Positions 50,571 to 62,047 of a stretch of 64,000 nucleotides of DNA are shown piece after piece. Position 1 is the stretch's first letter. The number at the start of each line of letters is the position of its first letter. Made by a program: the position numbers and the translations under genes. Source of the DNA: Notospermus geniculatus (lineage: Eukaryota > Nemertea > Pilidiophora > Heteronemertea > Lineidae). Below the pieces are notes generated by a model, which was not told where the DNA came from, did not search any database, and saw only the letters and a list, made by a program, of their open reading frames with translations. The stretch spans positions 64,871 through 128,870 of the forward strand of contig NMRB01000687.1 of assembly GCA_002633025.1 (NCBI GenBank). Reading direction: 5' to 3'.

Positions 50571-50686
50571 CTGTATGTATGTATTGATTTATTATAGTGA
50601 CAAGGAATTAACATACATTACAAAACAAATTACAAAATTCAACGATACAAATTCCCCAGCCCTTCCCGGGCTTATTAGTCACTACA

Positions 50687-52138
50687 TTAAGGTTCGCTGT
50701 TACCAGATGGCCTACTAAAAATGATCTTCTTTCTCTTTTGCCATATTACACTAACAAACTTTGCCAGTTTAGTTTGGGAATTTCTCATTAAAAATACAAA
50801 TTTGTCTTGGTTGTTCTTTGCAAAAAAGGAAGGGTTCTCATTTTCTACACATTCAAAAAAGTTTTTCCTCTCATCCTCGTAAGCTGGGCATACACATACA
50901 AAATGAATTTCATCTTCACAGCCATTTCCACAAAGTCTACAGGTTCGCATCTCAGCAGGTACACCGGTAAAACGACCAACTTCTATTTGTAAAGGCAAAA
51001 CACCACACCGCAATTGTGCTAAAAGAGATCTCTGAAACTTAGTCAAATAGGAGGCTACATAATTCTCAGTACAGAATTCTGATTTAAAAAGTACATATGT
51101 CCTCAATTTAGGTTTACTCTGTACTCCCCGCAACCAAGTATCACCCATATGAATTCTCATCTGGCGGGCAGCTAGATCCATGTCACATAGTGTAACCGTT
51201 AAGGTATGATCAGGCATATTCAAATGACTAAAAATATCCCTAATTTCTGAACTCCAGTTATTCATATCCTCAATATCATACAAAAATAAATGCTTCAGTA
51301 TTCCATCTCTGTTCATTTTTACAAGTTTGTTCCAGTATTTCAGCATACCCAACCATCTTCTATACCTCGGTAATAACCACCCCATGTCCCCTTGAAAACC
51401 AACTATAGTAGAACGTGTCGGGAGACCAAGAAAATATCTAACAGCTCTATTCTGAACCTTATCTATAGCGTCATAATTTCCAAAACCCCAAACACCCGCA
51501 GAGTAGTCTAAAATTGTTGAAACACCACAATCAAAGAGCTTTGTAAAAGTATCAAACCCAATATTCTTAAACGTTTTAAATTTATGAATAACCGAACTTA
51601 AAGCCCTACCTGCACTTTCACCCAACACACTAGCGTTTAACTTAAAATCCAAATGTTCATCAAACACAATACCAAGATATTTATAATGAGATACACGTTC
51701 GATAGGGGTTGCGCCAATGGCGAATACGAAAGTTGTTGCCGGTCTACGCTTTTTCCTAAAATGTACCACCTTAGTTTTACCGTGATTAACTACAAGTCTC
51801 CATCTTTGGCACCAATCACTTAGAACATTCATCATAGCCTGAAGATCTTCCTCATTTTTACCAAACAGAACAATGTCATCAGCATAGAGTAAACAACAAA
51901 TATGCCTTCCACCAACAATAATTCCCCTACCCAAGCTATTAAGTTCACTAGTGAGGTCATTCAGGTAGATATTAAAAAGATTAGGGGATAGAACATCCCC
52001 CTGTCTAACCCCGGAGGTGGTTTTGAACCAACTAGTTAAGTTGCAGTTCAGCTTAACACAAGATTCAGTTTCACAATACAAATTCTTAATAGCCCTATAA
52101 ATTTTACCGTCAATATTATACGTCAACAATTTATACAA
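50687..52138 (-). pseudogene. LINE reverse-transcriptase C-terminal half and Cys-rich tail
   Basis: A 483-codon frame starting within the reverse-transcriptase palm: SGVRQGDVLSPNLFNIYLND, then the catalytic YADD (LLYADDIVLFG), the thumb region (VSHYKYLGIVFDEHLDF) and a long C-terminal domain. Near the end a CRLCGNGCEDEIHFVCVCP segment gives a zinc-binding-like CxxC...H...C module typical of marine LINEs. It is in a different frame from the upstream half because of an extra base in the A-run at 52169-52175; removing one base would put the two parts in register. The stop is at 50687. Confidence 0.88.
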
Positions 52139-52160
52139 TAAAAGTTCTCTATCAACCCAA

Positions 52161-53880
52161 TCAAAGGCTTTTTTTCATATCAATGAAACAGGCAAATGTT
52201 GGTTCACCAACTGACATTCGATTTCTAATTATTGATGAAAGAGAAAATATATGATCCTGGCACGACCTCCCTTTCCTGAAACCATTTTGCTCATCACAAT
52301 ACAATTCCAAAAACTCCATGTACTTCACAATCCTTTTATTTAAAATAGCCGTAAAGGTTTTGTACACACAAGAGAGAAGGCTAATACCTCTATAGTTAAG
52401 AGGAACATGGGGATCCAAAGTCGGCCCTTTAGGAATCGGTGATATGATGGATTTTCGCCATAGCGTTGAAAAAATCCCCGACAAGAAACAAAGATTTAGA
52501 AATTTATACAAAATAAAAATAACACCCTGCTGCTTAAGTACTTCATTCGGTATTCCATCAATTCCTACACTCTTTCTATTCTTCAACCCAGAAACAACTG
52601 ACTCTACCTCATCAAATGAGATCTCCATGTTCAGGAATTCATTTTCTATATAATTCACGTCATTCATACCACCCTCTCCTTCTAGTTTTTTACGGCATGC
52701 TTCCCGGTAAAACTCTGCTTCCCTACCACTACCAGTCTCGTCTGGCTTGTTGTATAATTTTCTATATGCATCACACCACAGCTCCAGCACACGTTCCTTC
52801 TGAGTAACCATTGTACCATCCACATTCACTTTCAGTGGGATACCCTTCGCTCTACGTGGACCTAGTTTATTAACTTCATGCCAGAACTCCGTAGGGTTAC
52901 TTGTTGTTAACTCATCAAACCTACCCAATTTCATTCTATCATACTGCATCTTATAAAAGCGCAATCGCTTGTCAAACTTTACCCTAGCCTCAATAAAAAC
53001 CTCTCGTAACCTACCACTCCTATTACCTTTACTCCGTAAAAAACACCGTTCTTTCTCGACCATATCTGACCAAAGATCAGACAGCTCTTGATTCCAATAT
53101 GGCTTATAATACTTATACTTCTTTTTAGACCTGCGAGACATATCACATGTACGTAGATGCTCGCCCATTTCCGCAAACAATGCGTTTGAAAATTGACTGT
53201 ATAATTCATCAACTTTATTCTGTGTTTTTTCAACGTATAAAATTTTCTCACAAATAAGTGCAATTGCCTGATTCCAAACTTCATTATTCATAAACCTATC
53301 GGGTACATTATTGAAGAAATACCTTTGTATAGATTGACCAGTACCACTCGTATCCGCTATAGCTTCCTCCACTTCAGATGTGAATTCTCCAAGACCTATA
53401 TCAACAACCATTGTCAGAACAGAATGATCAGGTGGCCTACAATTTTCACTAATAACAGAAGCAAGCCCTAAATCATCCACTAACTTCGAAACAGAGCTTA
53501 CTCTAAAACTAATACATCGACTTAAGCAGTCATGCGGAATTAACATATAATCAACAACAGAGCGACCGCGTGACGAAATAAAAGTAAAGTTGTCACATTC
53601 CGGCGTTACTCTACCATTTACAATACAAAACCTTATATCTTTCAAGAATTCAATCAATGCGTTGCCCTGCTCATTTCGAGCAGTGTCCAAAACAACTCTG
53701 TCAGGAATTTTATCAACTTCAAAAATCGTATCACTACAGGAACCAATCCGTGCGTTAAAATCTCCGCAGATATAAATGCCGTCGGCATAGCTAAAAGTGT
53801 AGACTAAAGCAATAAGATGACTAAAGAATTCCGTTGCATTGTTTCTTACTGAATTGCTCGGTGGTAAATAGCAGGCAATA
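52161..53880 (-). pseudogene. LINE endonuclease C-terminal part and reverse-transcriptase N-terminal half
   Basis: The frame (open to 53894) carries the second half of the APE endonuclease: CGDFNARIG (Asp/Asn pair), VVDYML and the terminal DH in RPPDHSVL. A long linker and the first reverse-transcriptase blocks follow (NYRGISLLSCVYK, NGFRKGRSCQDHIF, ACFIDMKK). It stops at the A-run frameshift. The residues before about IACYLPPSNS come from the inserted MITE. Confidence 0.88.
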
Positions 53881-54270
53881 GGGAGGTTTCGCAAATCTGA
53901 CGAAAAACGAAGTACGAAATACGAAACTGGACTTCATTTCCATGACGTAATGAATTTCAGGAGATGGTTGGTACCACAAATATCGCCTGCTGCAGGAGCG
54001 TCTTTTAGCGTATGACGTTAGACCGCTAGGGTTACGGTGTATTTTAAACTTTGGAATTTATCTTTCGTTTCCACTTCGTAGATACGAAGTGGAAATTTGA
54101 AATTTCAAGATGCACCACAACTCTTTCGGTCTTACATGACATGTTAAAAGACGCACTAGCAGCAGGGACATTCGTGGTAGCAACCATCTCCAGAAATATA
54201 TTACGGCCTGGGGAGGAAGTTGAATTTCGTATTTCGTACTTCGTTTTTCGTCAGATTTGCGAAACCTCCC
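53881..54270. mobile_element. TA-flanked MITE with GGGAGGTTTCGCA ends, inside the LINE
   Basis: GGGAGGTTTCGCAAATCTGA continuing through CGAAAAACGAAGTACGAAAT pairs with the complement at the right end. TA lies on both sides (53879-53880 and 54271-54272), and excising the element with one TA restores the endonuclease frame exactly, which confirms the boundaries. The inner part has a TTTCCACTTCGTA/TACGAAGTGGAAA hairpin (about 54068-54092). It is related to 38286-38767. Confidence 0.9.
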
Positions 54271-54620
54271 TAATCACCACAAACGACGAGTCCGAAGTTT
54301 TACTTTTCAGCTCCACCGCTAATAAACCTTCCACACTTTTATCCCCAATGCTAATGTCAAAAATCCCGAACAGTTCGTCTCGGACCAAGATCCCCACTCC
54401 ACCTGAACCCGTTGGGGCGTCTCTATGAATTTCAAACCGTCTATGATCGAACCATGTATAACCCTCCACAGACAATTTCTGTTCACCAGAGAGATGTGTC
54501 TCGTTCAAACACACTATATCACTTCCTAAATGAGCAATGATCGGCTCACGGATTAATTTGTTCGTCTCAGACCATTTATTCACATTCCATGATGATATCG
54601 ATAACAGGTCTCGAACGACT
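54271..54620 (-). pseudogene. LINE endonuclease N-terminal part
   Basis: The frame begins around SSWNVNKW (plus about 54583-54605) and includes the catalytic Glu in LNETHL and the GSGGVGILVR motif before the MITE interrupts it. An in-frame stop lies shortly upstream, so the ORF2 start is not clear. An overlapping 93-codon frame (54580-54861) with CTYCG could be a remnant of an upstream ORF or chance. Confidence 0.8.
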
Positions 54621-54945
54621 CGAGCGGGCTGGGCTCTCTCCTATTCATACCCGCTCCTCCCCCTAGGGCTACCTCGCCCCCGACCACGGCTACCAACTTG
54701 TTGGGGGTGTCCCCGCCTAGATCCGTTAGGAGGCCTCGAATCCTCTGCAGCGGTAGCTCCATACCCGTCACTACCAGCATCCCTGAACGCGCCGCCCCGC
54801 AATAGGTACACAAACGGTCTTTCAGTTCATTCACCACGGATGACCAATCGCTGGGCCGCACGGTGTCTGCACCGCTCGAGCCATCTAGGCCTTTTCGGGT
54901 TATCTAGTCCACGTGGTCAATTTCATTCAACTGCGTCGGTTCATA

Positions 54946-56101
54946 CAGGGCGTCCCAGAAAAACCCACTCGCGTTTTCCCCCGTATAGAGCATGCACGAT
55001 TTAGAAGCATCGTTCAGCCACATTTTTCTCACGATACTTTAGTTTTTGGATCTGTAAATGTCCTTGCCGGCTGATAACAAATTAGCAAGACATAAAATTA
55101 ACGCTCTGCAATGAAATGAGAGAGCCCCTGCGTTATTTTTGGGACATTCCCGGCAAAACGATGCATTTGGCATTACGAAATAACAATTTCCCCTTGTCAT
55201 GTCTGTTCGTCTGTCCCAGGCCTTTATAACCGAGGGCCGTTGACCCTTCTCAGCTACAAACGTACTCAAAGTCACAATGGACGGAGAACCTGTACTTCCA
55301 AAAAGGCGACGACGGTACTCGGTATCGGAGAAGATACGCTACTTGACAGACCTCGAAGAAGCCCTGTTGAACAGGACCGTGGCCAGTATGATAGAATTCG
55401 CACACCACCACAAGATCCCTGTACAGACCTTCAAGCGTTGGAACCTTGCAGAACTGCAGCAGCAAGAACGTGAAGGGCGCGGCAAGGACCGATCCGTCAA
55501 AGAAAGGAACGTTTGTCAGTGGCCGGTGGTGGAAGAACGCCTGCACGAGTGGTTTCAGCAACAGCGGGACAGAAAACTACCTGTTTCTGTCCAAGACATC
55601 CAGGAACAGGCGATGACCGTATTTGAGGCCTGGTGGAATGAGCTGCCGGAAGAACGGAGGCAAGAATTGGTCGAGAGTAGACCTCAACACCATGACTTCA
55701 ACGCATCTGTCGGATGGGTTGAAGGGTTCATGCTGCGAAAGAAAATCTCCCTCCGAAAGGTGAACAAGAACAGCACGACTCTACCCGCCGATGCTGCAAA
55801 CCGTGTCCAGGTCTTCCGAGACAACGTGACTCAAACCATCGAGCAAATGGACCTTGCCTTCCGGTTCCTGTTCAACATGGACCAGACATTTTCCCTCTTT
55901 TAGTGCCGCCCAATGTACACCGTAACCGAAACCGGAGCGAATTCGGTTGATGTTCGAACGTCAAGATCGAATACGAAATTGGGCTGCACAGTCACTTTCA
56001 TCATCACTGCCAGGGGAGGAAAATTGCNGGAATGTTCCGGAATGTTCAAGCACAGTGCTGGCTTTGGTCATCCAACCAAGATATTCAATAGCTTTTTATA
56101 G
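54946..56101 (+). mobile_element. 5' part of a pogo-type DNA transposon
   Basis: A terminal repeat CAGGGCGTCCCAGAAAAACC begins after TA (54944-54945), as in pogo/Tigger elements. It is followed at 55277 by a transposase frame. No matching right-hand terminus was found in the window, so the 3' part is lost or replaced. Confidence 0.7.
55277..56101 (+). pseudogene. Pogo/CENP-B-type transposase, truncated
   Basis: The first frame (55277-55903, 208 codons) has an N-terminal psq-like helix-turn-helix (RRRYSVSEKIRYLTDLEEA) and a CENP-B-type second DNA-binding domain (about 70-155: WPVVEERLHEWF to WVEGFMLRKKISLRKV). It ends at the first catalytic Asp region of the DDE domain, FNMDQT, where a premature stop follows six bases later. 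A second frame (55913-56101) continues the DDE domain (GANSVDVRTSRSNTKLGCTV and ITARGGKL), then decays; there is one N at 56028. The remaining catalytic acids are absent. The family cuts and pastes at TA sites; this copy is inactive. Confidence 0.8.
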
Positions 56102-56911
56102 ATTGAACACCCAAGCCTAAACTACCAGTTCAGTTGGCCTGAGAAGGCGAGTGAATTCATACAATAGGCCTAGTGATTCTAGGCGGAACTAACGTCTGTA
56201 ATTGAGATGTTGTAATGAGGGTTATGTCATACCTTGTGGTTATGTTTATTTGTGCAATAGACCTGTAATCTATACCCTGGCACAGTAGGAACATTGAACT
56301 GTCCCGTTCAGGGGACAACTCTAGTGACGGCCGAACGCCGCAAGGATAAATACCAAACCACAAGTGATTCATAGTCTGATCAGTTACAACATGTGGTCAA
56401 CTAAATTCAATCATCCCCGCCCTCTCCAAGAGGGCTTTGTCGTACTCAATGCATATTACGATGGAGGCGGTCTCGCCACCTTATAATGAAGGTGTGTTAA
56501 AAACACGAAACCAGAGTATCATGTGCAGAAAAGGTCGGGGAAAGCGTTATGCTCTCGAAAAGGCATTCGAGGCAAATTGTGTTGCTTCTGCAGCAAGACT
56601 CAAACGGTGTGCCAGGTCACCAACAACCAAACCCCTAAAGAAAATTCGGTTGGAGATTCTCTCGTTGACGTCGCATAATGTATTCCACCATTTTGTGTAC
56701 TAACTGATCACCTGATAACGGCGTGAGTTGGAGAGTGTCTCCATTGCGGTTGGAGAGTGTCTCGTGACGTCAGACACCAGAAACCACGGTGCGGCCAGAA
56801 GCCAATACCGAACCCTCATAGCCCTAGCGGTGGGTTCGGGAACCAAACTAGGCTTTCCCCATGTTGTGGCCGTTCTCCGAAAGGTGACGCCTCTAAAGCA
56901 AGTTCCCTTCC
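56102..56911. other. Intergenic sequence, one inverted dispersed block
   Basis: The segment about 56790-56860 (GAAGCCAATACCGAACCCTC, ATAGCCCTAGCGGTGGGTTC) is the reverse complement of 41620-41680. Small opposed frames have no domain. Confidence 0.4.
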
Positions 56912-57816
56912 TAAAGGCGCGGCTCCACATGGGAGTTTTCTGTCGAAAGTTTGCTGTCAGATAGTAACTTTCCAATGACTATCCCGTGGAAGTTGTTCAG
57001 GTAGTGACTGAATGACAGCAATAGATAACTGTCCGAAAGATTGTGGGATAGTCAATTTCTGTCGTGTGGAAGTGATCCCGATAGATTTTGTAAGCTAGTA
57101 AAAAAGTGTCAGACAGCCCTTTTATTGAATAGCACCTGCTCTATGTTGGGATAGAACTGTACAGATCAGTGCGAATTGTACACGAGAAAGGGCAGACGAA
57201 TGTCGCGTTGGAGTTGCGGAGGGGTTTGTTCAAAACCTGGCGTTGGCATTGCCATTGGCACTGGCAATGAAATGAAGTGGAAAATGATTCTGAACTTTAT
57301 GCGTGACAATAAATAAATAATTACTGATTTTAGAAGAATTATTCCTCTTAGCAATACAGAGACAGGTAGAAGAAAGAGGATGCATGGAAAAGTCAGGCGA
57401 ACGATTGTAAAAGAGAAAAAGAGCAGGCGGGCGTGGTTTACTGCTCCCTTTTAAGCAACCATTCATGTACCCAAAGCTTGTGCCTCCTCCTTCTTTGCCT
57501 TCGCCCTCGCAATGTCAGGTAAACTTCAACCGCCGAGGCGACTTGTTTCCTTCTTGTTGGCAACATGCTGAACGAAGACAGCTATCCCATGGAAGGTAAT
57601 AGACGGCTGTCAGACAGAAACTATTGACAATCCCTCCGCACGTGGATGGGCCTTACGACAGTTGCTTTCGATAGAAACTATCTGGCTCGGTTCCAGAGCT
57701 CACAGACAGTGACTATCGGCGATTTTCTCCGTCTAGTGGAAGGGCTATGAATAGTTTTCTATCGACAGTTTTTCAATTACTGTCTACAGTTTACTGTCAT
57801 GTGGAGCTGCACCTTT
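56912..57816. mobile_element. 905-bp TAAAGGYGCRGCTCCAC element, copy A
   Basis: The ends TAAAGGCGCGGCTCCACATG and the reverse complement of GTGGAGCTGCACCTTTA form terminal repeats, followed by CAGTTT(A/T)CTGTC repeats in both subterminal parts. It is nearly the reverse complement of copy B at 58273-59173. A 78-codon minus frame (57230-57466) is conserved in part in copy B (MHPLSSTCL, FPLHFIA), which may mark a remnant of a parent element. Confidence 0.8.
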
Positions 57817-58272
57817 ACAGTCGTGCACCGCCTTTAGCTGGTGAACTTACTACCACTGGTATAACATTCGTGTTTGCGGTTTGATCAATTTCCACGTTCA
57901 ACTCATGCCTGTTGTACACTTGTGGCCGTTCCACACGATCAAAGTTTTCATTCAATTTTTTTAGAAATTCGATGTGCAGCTCTGGAAAAAAATTATTATG
58001 CTACCTCTGGTTGACTCACTCATTTTCCATTAAAATGGGTCCCACAAACTCTCCAATCATTCTGTATGTACTGATTTATTGTGTTGGTTTAATTGCTAAA
58101 ACTCCACGAAGACAACACCAAACACCCATAATGAAGAAGCAATGGAGCCGTTAAAAGGACCTTGTCGAAAGTTCAGAATAAAAGGAAGGACATGAAGTGC
58201 ATAGGTTTACTGTGTAGACTGTTGTACACTTTACATCGCTTCTCATCAAACCTAAATTCTGCGGGCAGCGTT
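57817..58272. other. Spacer between inverted copies A and B
   Basis: 456 bases with no gene. GCAGCTCTGGAAAAAA and CTTGTGGCCGTTCC-type sequence do not match any feature nearby. With A and B it forms a large A-spacer-B palindrome-like unit. Confidence 0.45.
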
Positions 58273-59173
58273 TAAAGGCGCGGCTCCACGTGACAGTAAA
58301 CTGTCGACAGTATTTGAAAAACTGCCGATAGAAAACTATCCATAGCCCTTCCACTAGACAGAGAAAATCGCTGACAGTCACTGTCTGCGAGCTCTGGAAC
58401 CGAGCCAGATAGATTCTATCGAAGACAACTGTTGTGTCCACGTACGGTGGGATTGTCAATAGTTTCTGTCTGCCAGCCGTCTTTACCCTCCACGCGACAG
58501 CAGTCTTGATTCAGCATGTTGTCTACAAGGAGGAAACAAGTCGCCGCGGTGGTTGTAGTTTATCTGGAATTGCGATTGCGGGGGCAAAGGACGAAGCACA
58601 CGCTTTGGGTATATGAATGGATCATTGGAAGGCTAGGGAGCAGTACGGTGCATACCACTCCCTCCTACCCTTTATCTCTTACACAATCTTCGCCAGAATT
58701 TTCCATGCATCCTCTTTCTTCAACCTGTCTCCTTAGAGGAATAATTCCACGAAAATCAGTCATTGATTTATTTTCACGCATAAAGGTCTTAATATATCAT
58801 TTCCCACTACATTTTATTGCCAATGCCAATGCCAGGTTTTGAACCAACCCCTCCCCAACTTCAACATGACATTCGGCTGCCATTTCTCGTGTTCAACATG
58901 TTCAACGTGCACTGATCTGTACGACTGTTCTATCCCGAAATAGAGCAGGTGCTATTCAATAAAAAGGACTGTCTGACAATTTTATAACTAGCTTACAAAA
59001 TCTATCGGGGTCACTTCCACATAACAGGAATTGACTATCACGCAATCTTTCGGACAGTTATCTATTGCTGTCATAGAGTCACTAGTTCAACAACTTTCAC
59101 GGGATGGTCTTTGGACAGTTACTATCTGACAGTAGACTTTCAACAGAAAACTGTCAGGTGGAGCCGCGCCTAT
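58273..59173. mobile_element. 901-bp TAAAGGYGCRGCTCCAC element, copy B (inverted)
   Basis: Matches copy A in reverse orientation throughout, e.g. CTAGCTTACAAAATCTATCG against CGATAGATTTTGTAAGCTAG. It ends GTGGAGCCGCGCCTATA. The internal 108-codon plus frame (58516-58842) parallels the minus frame in A. Confidence 0.8.
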
Positions 59174-59599
59174 ACAGTCACTTCCACCAGAACAATATGG
59201 AGTCGCCCCATCATTATGCTCCCCTCTGAGGGTTTTAAAGGAGTTCGACATCCAAGTTGTAAACAAACCAGTTTGTTTACAAACAGTGTCGGCAAACTAG
59301 TTTTATTCCTTCGTGAAGGTGGCAGCACCAGTGGCAGCACCAGTAGCGCCCCGTGATCGTAAGACTGGTGCCCGGTCCAATGCAACTCACTCACGATACT
59401 CACGTCATTACATATCACCGACAATAGGTGGCAGCACCGCAGGCGTAGCGTTGATAGAGAACCAGTGATTTAGTGTTTACAACTTGGACGTCGAGTTCCT
59501 TTAAAATACTGCTGTTTCTGAACCGACTGACGGTCAACGTAGAAAAAGCTACCTCAATTTTGTTTTATTTTCTTGGGTCGCGAGATCCAATTAAGTGTA
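59174..59599. other. Intergenic sequence with a small palindrome
   Basis: GTAAACAAACCAGTTTGTTTAC at about 59261-59282 is a perfect palindrome-like stem. GGCAGCACCAGTGGCAGCACC is a short tandem near 59321. No gene. Confidence 0.45.
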
Positions 59600-60510
59600 G
59601 GTCCACGACGAATAGACCAGGCAGAAAGTGATAAAGTGGGGGGTCAGCGGATTGCAATGGAATTTGGTGTGTAGTTGACCCCTGGTGAGGGACAAAAGCA
59701 CGCAAAATATTGGCCCAATCCTTTGGCTGGTTGGGGCGTATATGGCAAAAATGTGAATTTACAGGGGTCAAAGTAGGCATTCGTAGTGAAGCCACTGCAG
59801 GGGCCTGGATGACACAACTGGTTTGAAGTTGTAGGATGAGACCTCATCTTTAAAAATCAAAAAGAAAATCTTTGGTTTTTCTTGTCGTTGCAGAGATATG
59901 CCTGTGTATATGTAGACATGTAATGTACTACAAATGAACGATATAGCCGTAATACATCCGTAGTACATCAGTAGTACATTTATGCATGACTTTGCACCTG
60001 CATATCTCTGCAATGGAAAGACTAACCAAAGATTTTATTTTTTTTTGATGGAGAGAGGCATCTCTTCACTTCTTTCTCTGAAGTGCCCACCTTCCTCACC
60101 CCTGCAGTGGGTCCGTAATTCGTTGTAGACCAAACCATACCTTTTTGACACGAAGCCATTACAGCACTGTATCTTTAAATCAAGAGTGATTTGGAACTAA
60201 ACAAAGATGGAAACAAATTCCAAGGGACATCTCTTTTCATTCACATATAAGGAATACCTCCTGCCATTGCCTGCCAAGGCGTGAAAATTCACTCAAACGG
60301 ACAGTATTTTGATGAAAAATCGCTGTTGTCATTTAAAAATTAGTTTTTGGCAGTATTTTTGCCCCTTACTCCCTAACACTGTGACCGAGCTCCGAAATAT
60401 TTGGCATGTCTTCATTGTGCCCCAAGACCATCTTCTGGTAGGAATTTGAGCCACTCCAGATCTGCCGACCCCCCACTTTATCACTTTTTGCAGATTTTGC
60501 CTGGTCCACT
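59590..60510. mobile_element. Inverted-repeat element with GACCAGGCA...GATAAAGTGGGGGGTC arms
   Basis: TAGACCAGGCAGAAAGTGATAAAG at the left (about 59614-59645) pairs with the complement of the right arm (about 60465-60505). A second inverted pair inside (AATCTTTGGTTTTTCTTG...GCAGAGATATGC at 59856-59902 with 60000-60045) suggests a nested element. No coding content. Confidence 0.6.
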
Positions 60511-61169
60511 CGTAGATTGACACTTAAGAATCAATATTTTAGAAAGCCTATAATAATAATAACCTGTTATTATTTGATGCCTACATAATAGCGGTGTTTA
60601 AAACACAATGGCTTCACAGCCATCGCCATTATTATGTTTTCAAATCAAAACCTTTTTGTTTCTGAACCAATTGATCTGGTCATTCATCCTTCTCAATATT
60701 CGCGTCGTGCTACTTGACCGATTAACTGATTTCGTCGTTGATAATGACATCAGTTAGATTGCATTGCTGATTGAATCCATCGACAGGATCAAAAGGGTAT
60801 TGCCAGTGTTTCATAATCGCCAGGGACTCATATTCGCGCGTTGCTAATGTCCGAGAGGCAAACTTGCATCCTCCACAATATGCAGGCCTAGTACATAATG
60901 TAACAGAGGGCACTTTCTTTTCTGGATGCGAGATTACCCAGCTTGCATTGCGCCGTCGTCGCCTAATCCCAATATCCGACGCAGAGAGCAGACGGTTGCA
61001 CCTTACTGACTCTGCCTTCAAACGTTTATGCACCATACTTCTTTTCGTGTAGGAATGCGGTCAGTCAAGATAAATGCCTCCATGGTAGCACATGGTTATG
61101 TTTACCTCACAAAATCATGCGATCAAATTCGACCAACCTGATTAGTGCATCGATTTGGTTGCTTCTAAA
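60511..61169. other. Upstream region of candidate exon; one domain-free frame
   Basis: A 104-codon minus frame (60722-61036) overlaps a 93-codon plus frame; neither shows a domain. The final 60 bases before 61170 could be the 5' leader of the candidate exon that follows. Confidence 0.35.
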
Positions 61170-61275
61170 ATGGAAACTATTTCTGCTGCAACGACCAAAC
61201 CGAAGCACAGCCATGCGTGTAATTCGCCGCAAAAAAGTGCCACACGAAATGATGAACAAATGTTTGAAAATCATG
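61170..61275 (+). CDS. Candidate first coding exon of a spliced gene
   Basis: An ATG in good context (TAAAATGG) opens a frame of 35 codons with no stop, beginning METISAATTKPKHSHAC, and ends at a consensus splice donor (ATG|GTGAGT, donor at 61276). The peptide is rich in Lys, His and Ser and looks cytosolic or nuclear; I do not recognise it. No second exon could be identified with confidence in the following 1.6 kb, where a transposon copy sits (61672-61846). Without a transcript this is a pattern-based call. It could be the first of two 5' exons or a separate gene from the candidate at 62836. Confidence 0.3.
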
Positions 61276-61671
61276 GTGAGTTTGGTGTTTTGGTACATTT
61301 CTAAACTTGACAGTACGATTATGATTTTATTAGGGTTTAAAGCTAGCTGTAGGTCAGTTTTTTATTCACTGTGCTCATTCCGAGCAGAGTGATGAGGGCG
61401 TATAAAGTCAGTGGTACAAGTGGAGCAAACCGAAAACACGGAACGCCGTACCACTGGGCTAGCGAGTTTGCGTACCGGTACCGAACGCTGTACCTTTCGG
61501 GTAGCGGGATTGGCCAAATCCCCTTTATTACAGGTAACCCACTGACCTACATAAGTGACGTCACGGCCGAACACAAAACACACCGAAATGGTTTGCATTA
61601 TAGGCATATGCACTAAGCTGCGCATGCCCAGTAGATCTTGCGCATGCCCGTTAGTTGGTCGGCGACGGGCA

Positions 61672-61846
61672 GGTGTAATGTGTGAGAATGCCCCCCGTAT
61701 GACAATGCCCGCTTTATTGTTCGGCGGACACTCAAATACAGAAAGACATGTTTATCAGTGCCCCCTCATTGTCACGTTGCCTCTTATTCCGTCAATCTTT
61801 TGTTTGGGGGCATTGGCAAACGGGGGGCAGTGAAAAACATTACACC
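61672..61846. mobile_element. ~175-bp inverted-repeat element (TGCCCCCCGT family)
   Basis: The ends GGTGTAATGTGTGAGAATGC and the reverse complement of CAGTGAAAAACATTACACC pair. Nearly identical to 20649-20822 in reverse orientation. Confidence 0.75.
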
Positions 61847-62047
61847 GGCATTCAAAGATAGAATCAGTTTCTCATGTCCAAGCCCACCTCGCGCAGTGTG
61901 TTGCTCATGACGGTTGATTAGGATCAACCCCAATATGCTGGTTGGCTCACATGATTATTAGCAGTGAGACCCAACATGGACCCAACAGGGAATAAATGAA
62001 GGCACTCCGATGTGGTGGAGTAAAAAAGATTATGCCTTAAACAAATA

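Larger units (their letters stand above)
50571..54600 (-). mobile_element. Near full-length APE-type LINE
   Basis: Read on the minus strand: apurinic-type endonuclease, reverse transcriptase, a C-terminal Cys-rich module, a 110-base 3' untranslated region and a tail of AATACATACATACA (50571-50590). The coding region is broken in two ways: a 390-bp MITE in the endonuclease (53881-54270) and one extra base in an A-run (plus-strand T-run 52169-52175). Domain content places it in the large Jockey/CR1/I-like assemblage; the exact clade needs a tree. The 5' end is unclear because stops occur just upstream of the endonuclease. Confidence 0.88.
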
